Positions 25,051 through 33,088 of a stretch of 64,000 bases of DNA are shown in pieces. The DNA lies in contig JAUIIL010000004.1 in the NCBI GenBank assembly GCA_030431635.1, positions 1 to 64,000 on the forward strand, read 5' to 3'. The stretch's first letter is position 1; every line of letters begins with the position of its first letter. Source of the DNA: Bacteriovoracia bacterium. GTDB taxonomy: Bacteria; Bdellovibrionota; Bacteriovoracia; Bacteriovoracales; Bacteriovoracaceae. The position numbers were made by a program, and so were the translations under genes. The notes under the pieces were generated by a model. It ran no database searches, had not been told where the DNA came from, and saw only the letters and a program-made list of their open reading frames with translations.

Positions 25051-25058
25051 GCCCTACA

Positions 25059-25364
25059 ATGACTCATAAAGCCACTTCTTCAGTAAATATACTGGCCAAA
25101 ACATTTCTAGGTGTTTTTGGGGCCATAAAAAATCTTTTCTTGCGCTTTGATAGGAAAGTAGAGGGAGCTGCGAGCTTTTTCTTCCGCCATTACGGAAAAT
25201 CAAGGTTTATGATTGCGATGTCAAAAAAGGCACAAGTTTTAGGGATTGAGAAGCTCTTTCTTAAAAGCCCTAAAGCTTTTGTTTACTTTTTCCTCTTCTA
25301 TTTGATAAGGGATACCATCCTTTATATTGTTTTACCGATTTATTTTGCTTCGCTGACAAATTAA
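25059..25364 (+). CDS. Small membrane-associated hypothetical protein, 101 aa
   Basis: No family recognised. A basic, amphipathic N-terminal 75 residues (ILAKTFLGVFGAIKNLFLRFDRK and SRFMIAMSKKAQ) is followed by one strongly hydrophobic segment near the C-terminus (FVYFFLFYLIRDTILYIVLPIYF). It would sit as a C-terminally anchored inner-membrane protein. It lies 28 bp upstream of the Na/phosphate cotransporter gene in the same direction, and divergent from hemA. Confidence 0.6.
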   Translation: MTHKATSSVNILAKTFLGVFGAIKNLFLRFDRKVEGAASFFFRHYGKSRFMIAMSKKAQVLGIEKLFLKSPKAFVYFFLFYLIRDTILYIVLPIYFASLTN

Positions 25365-25392
25365 GGTTTTTGAGGCAGATTTGGACTAGTAA

Positions 25393-27069
25393 ATGGACGC
25401 GTTTAAAATATTTTATACCTTGCTTGGTGGCCTCGGACTTTTCTTTTTTGGGATGAAGCTATTATCAGAGTCGTTGCAACTTATTGCAGGGGATCTGATA
25501 CGAAAAGTCATCAATTCTTTAACTAGCAATAGGGTTCTGGCAGTTCTTGTCGGAGTTATTGTAACCATGCTTATTCAAAGTTCATCTGTCACAACTGTTA
25601 TGGTCGTGGGGTTTGTGAACGCAGGTTTGATGAGTTTGACCCAAGCTATTGGCGTTATTTTTGGGGCCAATATCGGAACGACAGTTACAGGTTGGATTAT
25701 CTCAATCAAGATAGGTAAGTACGGTTTACTCTTAATTGGTCTTGGAATTTTCCCTTCGCTCTTTGCTAGAAGTGACAAACTTAAAAACTGGGGAAATGTG
25801 GTGATGGCCATTGGTCTTGTCTTTTTAGGACTAGAGACAATGAGTGGTGCTTTTAAACCTTTAAGAAATCACCAAGGCTTTTTAGATAGTATTAGTTATT
25901 TTTCTTCACAGGATTTTTCAGGCTATTTTGCTTCTATTTTAACCGGTTGTATTTTAACCATGATCATCCAGTCTTCTTCTGGGATGCTTGGGATAACTAT
26001 AGCTTTAGCGGCAAGTGGAGTTATTCAATTTCCAACAGCTGCGGCCCTTGTTTTGGGTGAGAACATTGGAACAACAATTACGGCTTTACTGGCCTCCATT
26101 GGAGGAAATGTGAATGCGAAGAGAGCAGCTCGCGCTCACGCTATTTTTAATATTCTTGGTGTTGTCGCTTTGTTTAGTGTCTTGCCTTATTACATTAATT
26201 TTATTGAATGGCTTATTCCTGAGCTCGCTGATTTTACTTTGCCTGATGGGACTAGGCCTTATGTGGCTTCTCATATCGCTGCTTCACACACAGTTTTTAA
26301 CGTCACTAACACTCTCTTGTTTTTACCTTTTCTAAGAACCCTGGCTTCACTTGTCGTCAAAATAACCCCTGATAATAACCAAGGCAAAGAGCCACACCAC
26401 TTAGTGCTACTTGGAGATCCAGAGGATGTTTTGCCTGCAACAGCGATTGTTCAGGCCCATGAAGAGACTAAGAAATTTAAAGATATTGTGGATAGGCTTT
26501 ATAGGATGACGAGAGAGTTTGTACTTTCGGAGATTCCTGATGCAAAACTTCTTAACAAAATTAGAAATTACGAGAGAATTAGCGATAATATCCAAAAAGA
26601 AGTAACTGTCTTTCTTAGTATTGTGATGGAGAAAAGACTTACCCACGCGCAATCAGTACAAACACAAAGTATTATAAGAATTGCAGATGAGTTAGAATCA
26701 GTTTCAGATTATTTGGAAAGGCTTGCGACCTACAAAGTAAGGTTCAATCAGAACTTTGTGCTAGAAGGCAAAATGAAAGAAGAGTTTACAGAATATATGG
26801 ATAATGTTTGGGACTTTTTCCAGTTAGCATGCTCAGGAATTTATGAGGGGATTATCCAGAATAGAAAAGAAATTGAACATACATCAGAGAAGTTAAGACT
26901 TTGGGCCGATGATATCAGAGATCATCATATCGATCGGGTTTCAAGAGGAGAATATGATTCTCTCTCAGCTCTTACTTATTCAGATATGGTGGTAGCATTG
27001 AGAAAAGTAAGGGCCCATTCCCTTAATGTCGCTCAAGCCATTTCTTCCTTTCGAGAGGTTGAATTGTAA
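25393..27069 (+). CDS. Na+/phosphate cotransporter family protein (NptA/PNaS type) with PhoU-like tail
   Basis: This 558-aa inner-membrane transporter has two inverted repeats, each with the hallmark QSSS: TMLIQSSSVTTVMVVGFVNAG near residue 60 and TMIIQSSSGMLGITIALAASG near residue 195. Each is followed by a GANIGTT/GENIGTT motif. About eight to ten membrane segments end near residue 310. The cytoplasmic C-terminus (about 350-558) is helical and PhoU-like (YERISDNIQKEVTVFLS, ADELESVSDYLERLATY). It imports phosphate with Na+ in characterised relatives. It lies directly upstream of the acyltransferase gene, stop and start being adjacent. Confidence 0.93.
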   Translation: MDAFKIFYTLLGGLGLFFFGMKLLSESLQLIAGDLIRKVINSLTSNRVLAVLVGVIVTMLIQSSSVTTVMVVGFVNAGLMSLTQAIGVIFGANIGTTVTGWIISIKIGKYGLLLIGLGIFPSLFARSDKLKNWGNVVMAIGLVFLGLETMSGAFKPLRNHQGFLDSISYFSSQDFSGYFASILTGCILTMIIQSSSGMLGITIALAASGVIQFPTAAALVLGENIGTTITALLASIGGNVNAKRAARAHAIFNILGVVALFSVLPYYINFIEWLIPELADFTLPDGTRPYVASHIAASHTVFNVTNTLLFLPFLRTLASLVVKITPDNNQGKEPHHLVLLGDPEDVLPATAIVQAHEETKKFKDIVDRLYRMTREFVLSEIPDAKLLNKIRNYERISDNIQKEVTVFLSIVMEKRLTHAQSVQTQSIIRIADELESVSDYLERLATYKVRFNQNFVLEGKMKEEFTEYMDNVWDFFQLACSGIYEGIIQNRKEIEHTSEKLRLWADDIRDHHIDRVSRGEYDSLSALTYSDMVVALRKVRAHSLNVAQAISSFREVEL

Positions 27070-28827
27070 ATGGCCACACAAAAAATAAAAAATGAGGTTT
27101 TGGAGTACCCAAAGCTCAAAAAATTTCTCGAAGAGAACCCTGATAAAAAAGAAGATATTTTTAAAGTCATTGATGAAATAGCAGGGGATTTTAACGGCAA
27201 AATTGTTCAGACTTCTATTAAGCTTATCGACAGTACTTTTGCGAAACTTTATGACGGGGTAAGTTTTCAAGTTCCAGATAATTTTGATTTGGACGCCCTT
27301 CAAAAAAAACATCACCTAGTTCTTGTACCTAATCATCAATCCCATGCTGATTATATTGTTCTTACCTACGTTATTTTTGGTGTTTATAATGTTCCTATTT
27401 ATGTGGCCGGTGGGATTAACTTGAATGTTTTTCCTATAGGATCTTTATTTAGAAAAACAGGGGCTTTTTTTATTCGTCGAACTTTTGGTAGTGATAAGGT
27501 TTATAAAAAAACCTTTGAGGCTTATATTTACTACTTATTAAAAAATGATCTTCTCATTGAGTTTTTCTTTGAAGGAGGAAGATCAAGAACAGGTAAACTC
27601 CTCTCTCCTCGTTTTGGTCTTTTCCAAATGTTATTAGAGGCCCATGCTCAGCTTAATGATGGAAAGTCTTTAATGTTTATTCCAGTGACTCTCGCCCATG
27701 AACAAGTTCCAGAGTCAAGTTCACACGTAAGAGAGTTGTGGGGGGCCAAGAAAAAACAAGAAAGTACAAGAGGATTGTTAAAAGTTTTTAAGATTTTTAA
27801 AAAGAAACTTGGAACTATTCATGTGCGCTTTAGTGAAGGAATAGAAGTTCAAGATTACCAAGATAATCCAAAAGAAGTTGTACAAAAAATTGCTTTTGAT
27901 TGTTTTCGCTCTATTGGTAAGGCCATGCCGATTACTCCGACTTCTCTTATTTCTCTCATTATGCTTGATGAGCCTTCAGGAACCTTAACAGGTTTAGATA
28001 TCGAAAAAAGGGCCAAGAGTATTATGAAATATTGTAGGGCCTTGAAGATTCCTTTCTCTTCTTCCCTAGAAGAGGAGAAACTAATTCAAAGTATTCAACA
28101 TTCATTAGAAATTTTAATTGATAACGGCAAAATAGATGTCATTGTGAAAGAGAGTCTCAAAGAAACATTCTATAGCATTAAAGCAAGAGCTCGTGCTGAG
28201 TTATTGTATTTTAAAAATATGATTATTCATCACTTTATTGTTCCCGCCATTATGAATGGGGCTTGGATGAATCTTAAAGATGGAAGTTTTAGCTCTATCA
28301 AAGATCTTAATAAGTATTTAATGACTCAAAGAAAAGAACTGAAGTACGAGTTTTATTTACCTACAATTAAAGAGTTCTTTTTTCGTTCATTAGAAGTCGT
28401 CTCTTTTGCTTTAAAAAGAAGTGTTGAAAATTTAGAGGAATGTTTACAGCTTAGCGAAGCTGAAATGAATGAGTTGGCCAAAACGCTAAGACTTTTTTCA
28501 ACGACATTCATTTATATTTATGAAGCTTACTATTTAGGGGCCAGTGCTTTAGTTTTCCTCAAAGCTGAAAATTTTGATAAGAAAAGATTTTTTGATGTGG
28601 CCAAAGACTTATTTGAAATAGAAAGAGAGCATGGAAGAATTATTCATTTTTACGAAAGCTACTCAACAAAAATGCTCTCTAATGCGCTAGAGTTTTTCGT
28701 GAATCAAGAAATAGTGATTGCTCTTGAAGGTAGCTATAAAGTTGTTTCGGAAGAGTCTATACTTGTTTTTAAAGAGAAATTTGCCAAGAATATAAACGAG
28801 CACATAAGTATGGGGCTTAATAGGTAA
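27070..28827 (+). CDS. PlsB-like glycerol-3-phosphate/1-acyl acyltransferase
   Basis: This 585-aa enzyme has the PlsB/GPAT acyltransferase core. Block I NHQSHADYIVL (HxxxxD-type catalytic His and Asp) is at residue 90, block II is FRKTGAFFIRRTF, block III is FFEGGRSRTGKLLSPRFG, and block IV is MFIPVTLAHEQVPE. E. coli PlsB has about 807 residues; the shorter length matches GPAT-like acyltransferases of Deltaproteobacteria. It should acylate glycerol-3-phosphate at the inner membrane to start phospholipid synthesis. Its ATG follows the stop of the Na/phosphate cotransporter without a gap, so they are cotranscribed. Confidence 0.88.
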   Translation: MATQKIKNEVLEYPKLKKFLEENPDKKEDIFKVIDEIAGDFNGKIVQTSIKLIDSTFAKLYDGVSFQVPDNFDLDALQKKHHLVLVPNHQSHADYIVLTYVIFGVYNVPIYVAGGINLNVFPIGSLFRKTGAFFIRRTFGSDKVYKKTFEAYIYYLLKNDLLIEFFFEGGRSRTGKLLSPRFGLFQMLLEAHAQLNDGKSLMFIPVTLAHEQVPESSSHVRELWGAKKKQESTRGLLKVFKIFKKKLGTIHVRFSEGIEVQDYQDNPKEVVQKIAFDCFRSIGKAMPITPTSLISLIMLDEPSGTLTGLDIEKRAKSIMKYCRALKIPFSSSLEEEKLIQSIQHSLEILIDNGKIDVIVKESLKETFYSIKARARAELLYFKNMIIHHFIVPAIMNGAWMNLKDGSFSSIKDLNKYLMTQRKELKYEFYLPTIKEFFFRSLEVVSFALKRSVENLEECLQLSEAEMNELAKTLRLFSTTFIYIYEAYYLGASALVFLKAENFDKKRFFDVAKDLFEIEREHGRIIHFYESYSTKMLSNALEFFVNQEIVIALEGSYKVVSEESILVFKEKFAKNINEHISMGLNR

Positions 28828-28889
28828 AACTGCATCGCGCCATTTGTTTTATTTGGTGTTTTGGTTTTTTTTAGGCAAAATAGAGTTTT

Positions 28890-28907
28890 GGTAAGAGCTT
28901 TCTTGCC
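28890..28907 (+). promoter_or_regulatory. Hairpin in the infC leader
   Basis: GGTAAGA pairs with TCTTGCC around a GCTT tetraloop, about 55 nt upstream of the infC start codon. No T-run follows, so it is not a terminator. Any regulatory role is a guess. Confidence 0.25.
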
Positions 28908-28961
28908 ACATGAGTTAAAAAGTGCAATAAATTGTTGTTTTTATTTGAATGGAGGTGATTT

Positions 28962-29510
28962 ATTTCAGGTGCAAAAGGTGGAGGACCCCGTAAAGAAAGT
29001 GGTCCAAGAATAAACGAACAAATTCGAGTTTCAGAAGTAAGACTTATTGGGGACGATGGAACTCAGTATGGAGTTGTATCCATCGATAAGGCCCGAGATA
29101 TTTCTAGCGATGTTGGTCTGGATCTCGTAGAAGTTTCACCAAACGCGAAACCTCCTGTCGTAAAACTCATCGACTACGGAAAATTTAAATATCAACAACA
29201 AAAGAAGGCCAGTGAAGCCAAGAAAAAACAAGTCGTTGTTAACCTGAAAGAAATTAAATTTCGACCAGGAATCGATACTCATGACTTAGAAGTGAAGCTA
29301 AAGAAGGCCTATAAATTTTTAGAACAAGGTGATAAAGTCAAAATGCTTATGCAGTTTCGCGGAAGAGAGATGGCCCATAAAGAGATTGGGTTTGAGCGCT
29401 TTCAAGAAATTGTTGATAAAGTCTGTGAGTATGGCGCTGTGGTTGAGTCACCTTTAAAAATGATGGGCAACCGGATTATCGTGATGGTCGCCCCGTCTAA
29501 GAAAAAATAG
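28962..29510 (+). CDS. infC: Translation initiation factor IF-3, AUU start
   Basis: IF-3 binds the 30S subunit and controls start-codon fidelity. The 182-aa product begins ISGAKGGGPRKE and contains the N-domain RINEQIRVSEVRLI, GLDLVEVSP, LIDYGKFKYQQQKKA, the linker KEIKFRPGIDTHDLEVK, and the C-domain VKMLMQFRGREMAH. No ATG, GTG or TTG precedes these residues: an in-frame TGA at 28956-28958 is followed by TTT and then ATT at 28962. A near-perfect GGAGGTGAT (28951-28959) lies just upstream of that ATT. AUU starts of infC allow IF-3 to repress its own translation in E. coli. rpmI-rplT are about 5.6 kb away instead of adjacent. Confidence 0.95.
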   Translation: MSGAKGGGPRKESGPRINEQIRVSEVRLIGDDGTQYGVVSIDKARDISSDVGLDLVEVSPNAKPPVVKLIDYGKFKYQQQKKASEAKKKQVVVNLKEIKFRPGIDTHDLEVKLKKAYKFLEQGDKVKMLMQFRGREMAHKEIGFERFQEIVDKVCEYGAVVESPLKMMGNRIIVMVAPSKKK

Positions 29511-29513
29511 CTC

Positions 29514-29855
29514 TTATTCTACTGAACACTCAATGCTGTGCCTGTAGCCATTAATTTTGGTTACGCTCGCTAGTCCTGCATATTCTCCAACTGCGACCGG
29601 GTCACTGGAGTCACAAACATCCTTATCACAAATGGCCACTTTAATTCCAAAGTTTGTCTTTACAGCAACAGGGTAAAGACCATCGAGTCCTTGTAAGTTA
29701 AGAGTATTTCCATTTTTATCTGCTTTCAGCCAGCCCGTTTTAATCTCTTCTTTATCGACCCCATTTTCGTTTTCTCGGTAGAAACTGCATTTATAAAGAT
29801 CTGAGGCCATGGAACTAAAAGAGAGAATGATAAAAAGAAGAGAAATCTTGCGCAT
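29514..29855 (-). CDS. Small secreted hypothetical protein, 113 aa
   Basis: No family recognised. The signal peptide MRKISLLFIILSFSSMA is followed by a mature domain of about 95 residues with four cysteines (YKCSF, ICDKDVCDSS, IECSVE), likely two disulfides in the periplasm. AAGGAG lies 6 bp before the ATG on the minus strand. It is downstream of the M16 peptidase gene in the same direction (110-bp gap) and convergent with infC (3-bp gap). Confidence 0.65.
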   Translation of the reverse strand: MRKISLLFIILSFSSMASDLYKCSFYRENENGVDKEEIKTGWLKADKNGNTLNLQGLDGLYPVAVKTNFGIKVAICDKDVCDSSDPVAVGEYAGLASVTKINGYRHSIECSVE

Positions 29856-29965
29856 GGGAAACTCCTTGTTTGCTCTAATTCAGCATTGGTCTTAGCTTGA
29901 GATGATGCTTATTGTCAAAACAAAGCTCTCTTAAAGTGTTTCTTAGTTCGCATAACAGAGACTTT

Positions 29966-32824
29966 TTACTGAAACTTTTTATTACAGTCATACATTTTTG
30001 CCCCTTCTGGAACTTCTCTAGAAGCAATGTGAGTATGAAACAACCCTTTTTCGTTTGGAACAACTAAGTATTTATTAGCGACTTCATAAAGATCATCTAA
30101 AGTGAGTTCTTCAATTTTTTGAATAAGCTTTTCTTTAAAACGAAAGTTACCTTCTCCCAGATAATAAGATTCAGTAATGGCATTAATTTCTTGAGAGACT
30201 GTCGTTTTTTCTTTTTTAAGCTTATCCAGAAGTCCTCCTTTTTTCTCTTGAAATTCAACTTCACTAATATTTCTTTCTTTAAAGTCATTAATAACTTTAT
30301 CTAGTCCTCTATTGAGTTCTACAAAATTCTCTTGCCCATTACTTTGACCGTAGAGAGTAAAGCGACTTGGATTTTCTTTTTTAAATGGGGTAAATCCTCC
30401 TCCATGAACATAACCAAGACCTTTTTTCTGCCTGTTCTCCTCGTAAACCATATCATAGAGGAAATCGCTTAAAACCTTAGCTGTCACATAGTCGTGGAAG
30501 TCTGAAAGAAGGGGGCCTTGAAAAGATCTTACTAAACCAAAATCTCCCTTCTCCATGCTAGGACTTAGGTGTGCATAAAAAGTTTGTTGGGATTTGAGCT
30601 CTTTGATGATGGCCGTGGCGTGTGAGCGCTGAAAGCTTGTGAGCTCTTTTCTTTTTAAGTTATTTGCAAGCTCAACTGCTGACTCTTCAGAAAAATCACC
30701 GTGCAGGGCAAGTTGTAAGTCCCTTCTGGAGAAAATATTTTGAGTGATTGTATTGATTTCTTCTATTTGAAAATTCTGAGCGGCTTCTAGGAGAAGTTTG
30801 GTGTCAACAGCAGTTTCATTTGCCTGAGTTCTAAAGATAGACATTGCAACTTGGGCGGAGAAACTTGAAAGGTCCCCAGACAGTTGTGTTTGAAGTTTTA
30901 AAATTTGTTTTTTCAAATCTTTATCAGTAAAGACAAAATTTTCAAGCTTGTTCACGTACCACTTAGAAACATCTTCAATAGCATGAGGATTCCCTGTTAG
31001 TGTAACACCTGAGGCCCAATTATCTGAAAAATAATTTAAGTAAATATCATGGGATTGGAGAAAGTAAATTTCTCCCTTGATGCTTTCATGAAAGGCTCTT
31101 AGAAAAAGTTTTTTTGCCGCTGCTTGTTTAAGTGAGAGTTGTTTGTTTTTATAAGTAAGATCAATAGCACTTTCAAGGCGATCGTGTTTTTCAGATAAAA
31201 CAACAGAGAATCCTTTTTCTTTATTCGTAATCGAGAGCTCTTTTGGAGGCTGGTTAGTAAGAGAAAGAGTTTTTTGGCGTTTAGTAAACTCAACAGGGAC
31301 AAGCTTAACATCTGTTTGTTCTTGGGAAAGAAGGGAGCTTCCATTTTGAAAAGCTTTTTTCCAGTTAACATGATCTTCTTCAATATTTTTTAATTGTATT
31401 TTTTCTTTGAAGACAACTCCAGGCTGAGCTGATTTTGGAAGTTTCTCTGGGCCAAAATAGCCCACAATAATTTGATCTGGATCAAAAAGCTCTGCTGCTT
31501 CTTGGAGTTTCTCTACGGTGGCATTTCCAAAAGCTTTCTCAAAGTCAAGTTGAAGAAGTTCGGGGTTTTTTCTTGCTAGAAAATCAGTATAGGTTCTAAA
31601 AATACCCAAAGCATTTTCTCTGAGGGCTTTATTATAAGAGGATACATTAATCCTCTTCATGGCTTCTAAGGCTTCTTGGTTAATATGCCCCTTTCTCACT
31701 TCTTGAAGGTAATGAAAGAAAATTTCTGGAATTTCTTCTTGGTGCTTGGCTCCTTCTTCAGTTAGAGAGACATAAAACGTCATCACGTTTTGCCCAGAAA
31801 CATTATCAAACATAACACCAGCTTCTGTTGCATATCCTTTTTCATCAACAAGGTATGTTCTTAAACTTCCTTCAAGAGGTAAATTAAAGTAATCATGGAT
31901 CGTTTCAAGTATGGGAGATAGAGCTTGAGCTTGCTCTTTGTTTTTTAGTTTCATCTTTAAAAGAAAAAGCCTCTCGTCATTGTGACTTTGAATTTGAAGA
32001 GAAACTCTTTCTTTCTCAAGTGAATAAAAGTCAGGAATTTCAAGATTTGCACGAGATTCTACTACATACTCTTGAGGGGTTTTGTATTCCGGACTTTGTG
32101 GTAAGTGATAGAACTCTTCAATTTTTTTATTAATTTCAGGAATAAGTTTTTCATTTTCACCCTCGAAATTCCCAGAGACAACAATGGTTGAATTATCAGG
32201 AGTATATTCCGTGTAAAAAAGCTCTTTTACATCATCAATCGTGAGTGCGGATAATTGTTCTTGAGTTCCTATAGAGTAGCTCTTAAAGGGATGTCCATCT
32301 GGTAAAAGATTGAGGTGCATTCCATCCTTTAGAATCCTATAAGCGTCTTTATTCTGATATTGAAGTGCTTCGTTCTTAACTGTATTCATTTCAAGAGGAA
32401 ACTCATCTTCTAGAAATAAAGGGTAACTCATCATGGAACCTTGCAGTTTCAAAGCGTCAGGCAGTCTCTCTCGACTGACTTCAAGAAAATAAACAGTTCT
32501 ATCTGGAGCTGTGAAGGCATTTGTTGTGGCACCGATTCTTTTCTCTTCTGCAGATGTCGCCTTGGCCGAAGGGAAGTTAACATTTCCATCGTGAATAAAA
32601 TGCTCAAAGTAGTGGGCTCTACCAGCGTGATGAGTGGGTTCATCGTTTGCGGCCCCAAAGAGAACAACAGTTCCAACGGCGTACCTATTTCCACTACCAG
32701 TATTGATAAAACGCACAGGAGTTCCATTAATGGTAAAAGACTTAACCCTCCACTTAGGAGCGGACATGGCCTTTGAAAAAGTGAGGGATAGGGAGATTAA
32801 AAGAAGAAAAGAGAGGTTTTTCAT
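29966..32824 (-). CDS. Secreted M16 (insulinase/pitrilysin-family) zinc metallopeptidase
   Basis: This 952-aa protein has signal peptide LSFLLLISLSLTFSKAMSA. The inverted zinc motif HxxEH is HYFEH at residues 71-75, and the third zinc ligand is probably Glu152, 76 residues later, in TVKNEALQ. The arrangement of about 220-residue repeats fits the M16A/insulysin clamshell; the C-terminal inactive half has the usual FxxRQxN-like QANETAVDT segment. It likely degrades peptides in the periplasm or outside the cell. It sits, unusually, between infC and rpmI, on the opposite strand. Confidence 0.9.
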   Translation of the reverse strand: MKNLSFLLLISLSLTFSKAMSAPKWRVKSFTINGTPVRFINTGSGNRYAVGTVVLFGAANDEPTHHAGRAHYFEHFIHDGNVNFPSAKATSAEEKRIGATTNAFTAPDRTVYFLEVSRERLPDALKLQGSMMSYPLFLEDEFPLEMNTVKNEALQYQNKDAYRILKDGMHLNLLPDGHPFKSYSIGTQEQLSALTIDDVKELFYTEYTPDNSTIVVSGNFEGENEKLIPEINKKIEEFYHLPQSPEYKTPQEYVVESRANLEIPDFYSLEKERVSLQIQSHNDERLFLLKMKLKNKEQAQALSPILETIHDYFNLPLEGSLRTYLVDEKGYATEAGVMFDNVSGQNVMTFYVSLTEEGAKHQEEIPEIFFHYLQEVRKGHINQEALEAMKRINVSSYNKALRENALGIFRTYTDFLARKNPELLQLDFEKAFGNATVEKLQEAAELFDPDQIIVGYFGPEKLPKSAQPGVVFKEKIQLKNIEEDHVNWKKAFQNGSSLLSQEQTDVKLVPVEFTKRQKTLSLTNQPPKELSITNKEKGFSVVLSEKHDRLESAIDLTYKNKQLSLKQAAAKKLFLRAFHESIKGEIYFLQSHDIYLNYFSDNWASGVTLTGNPHAIEDVSKWYVNKLENFVFTDKDLKKQILKLQTQLSGDLSSFSAQVAMSIFRTQANETAVDTKLLLEAAQNFQIEEINTITQNIFSRRDLQLALHGDFSEESAVELANNLKRKELTSFQRSHATAIIKELKSQQTFYAHLSPSMEKGDFGLVRSFQGPLLSDFHDYVTAKVLSDFLYDMVYEENRQKKGLGYVHGGGFTPFKKENPSRFTLYGQSNGQENFVELNRGLDKVINDFKERNISEVEFQEKKGGLLDKLKKEKTTVSQEINAITESYYLGEGNFRFKEKLIQKIEELTLDDLYEVANKYLVVPNEKGLFHTHIASREVPEGAKMYDCNKKFQ

Positions 32825-33021
32825 ATATGGTACCTATGTTTGTTTGCTGCAGTGTTATTTTTATGGCCTTATTCGTCAATTGCCTTGAGAGATAACCTAA
32901 AAAAGTTATGCCGGCAATGCGTTAACTAAAGAAATGTTTAAAATTTAGGCAGTCGTCACTTTCTAAGGGGAGAGTTTTTTAACAATATCGTAATTTCAGC
33001 AATTTACGTAATTTGAAATCA

Positions 33022-33040
33022 TTTCACGCTCTGCGTGAAA
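33022..33040. repeat. Inverted repeat in the 264-bp divergent region
   Basis: TTTCACGC and GCGTGAAA are separated by TCT, forming an 8-bp stem with a 3-nt loop. No T-run follows in the plus direction. Upstream at 32990-33015 there are two CGTAATTT direct repeats 18 bp apart. The region lies between the divergent M16 gene and the 650-aa gene and may hold operators; no promoter stands out. Confidence 0.35.
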
Positions 33041-33088
33041 AAGGTTTATTGGCATCGAAATTGTAGCTATAAAAGTATAGGAATGATG

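Noticed and set aside
29875-30063. Minus-strand ORF of 62 aa overlapping the end of the M16 gene
   Set aside because: It lies in another frame over the conserved C-terminus of the peptidase, has no recognisable sequence and no ribosome site.
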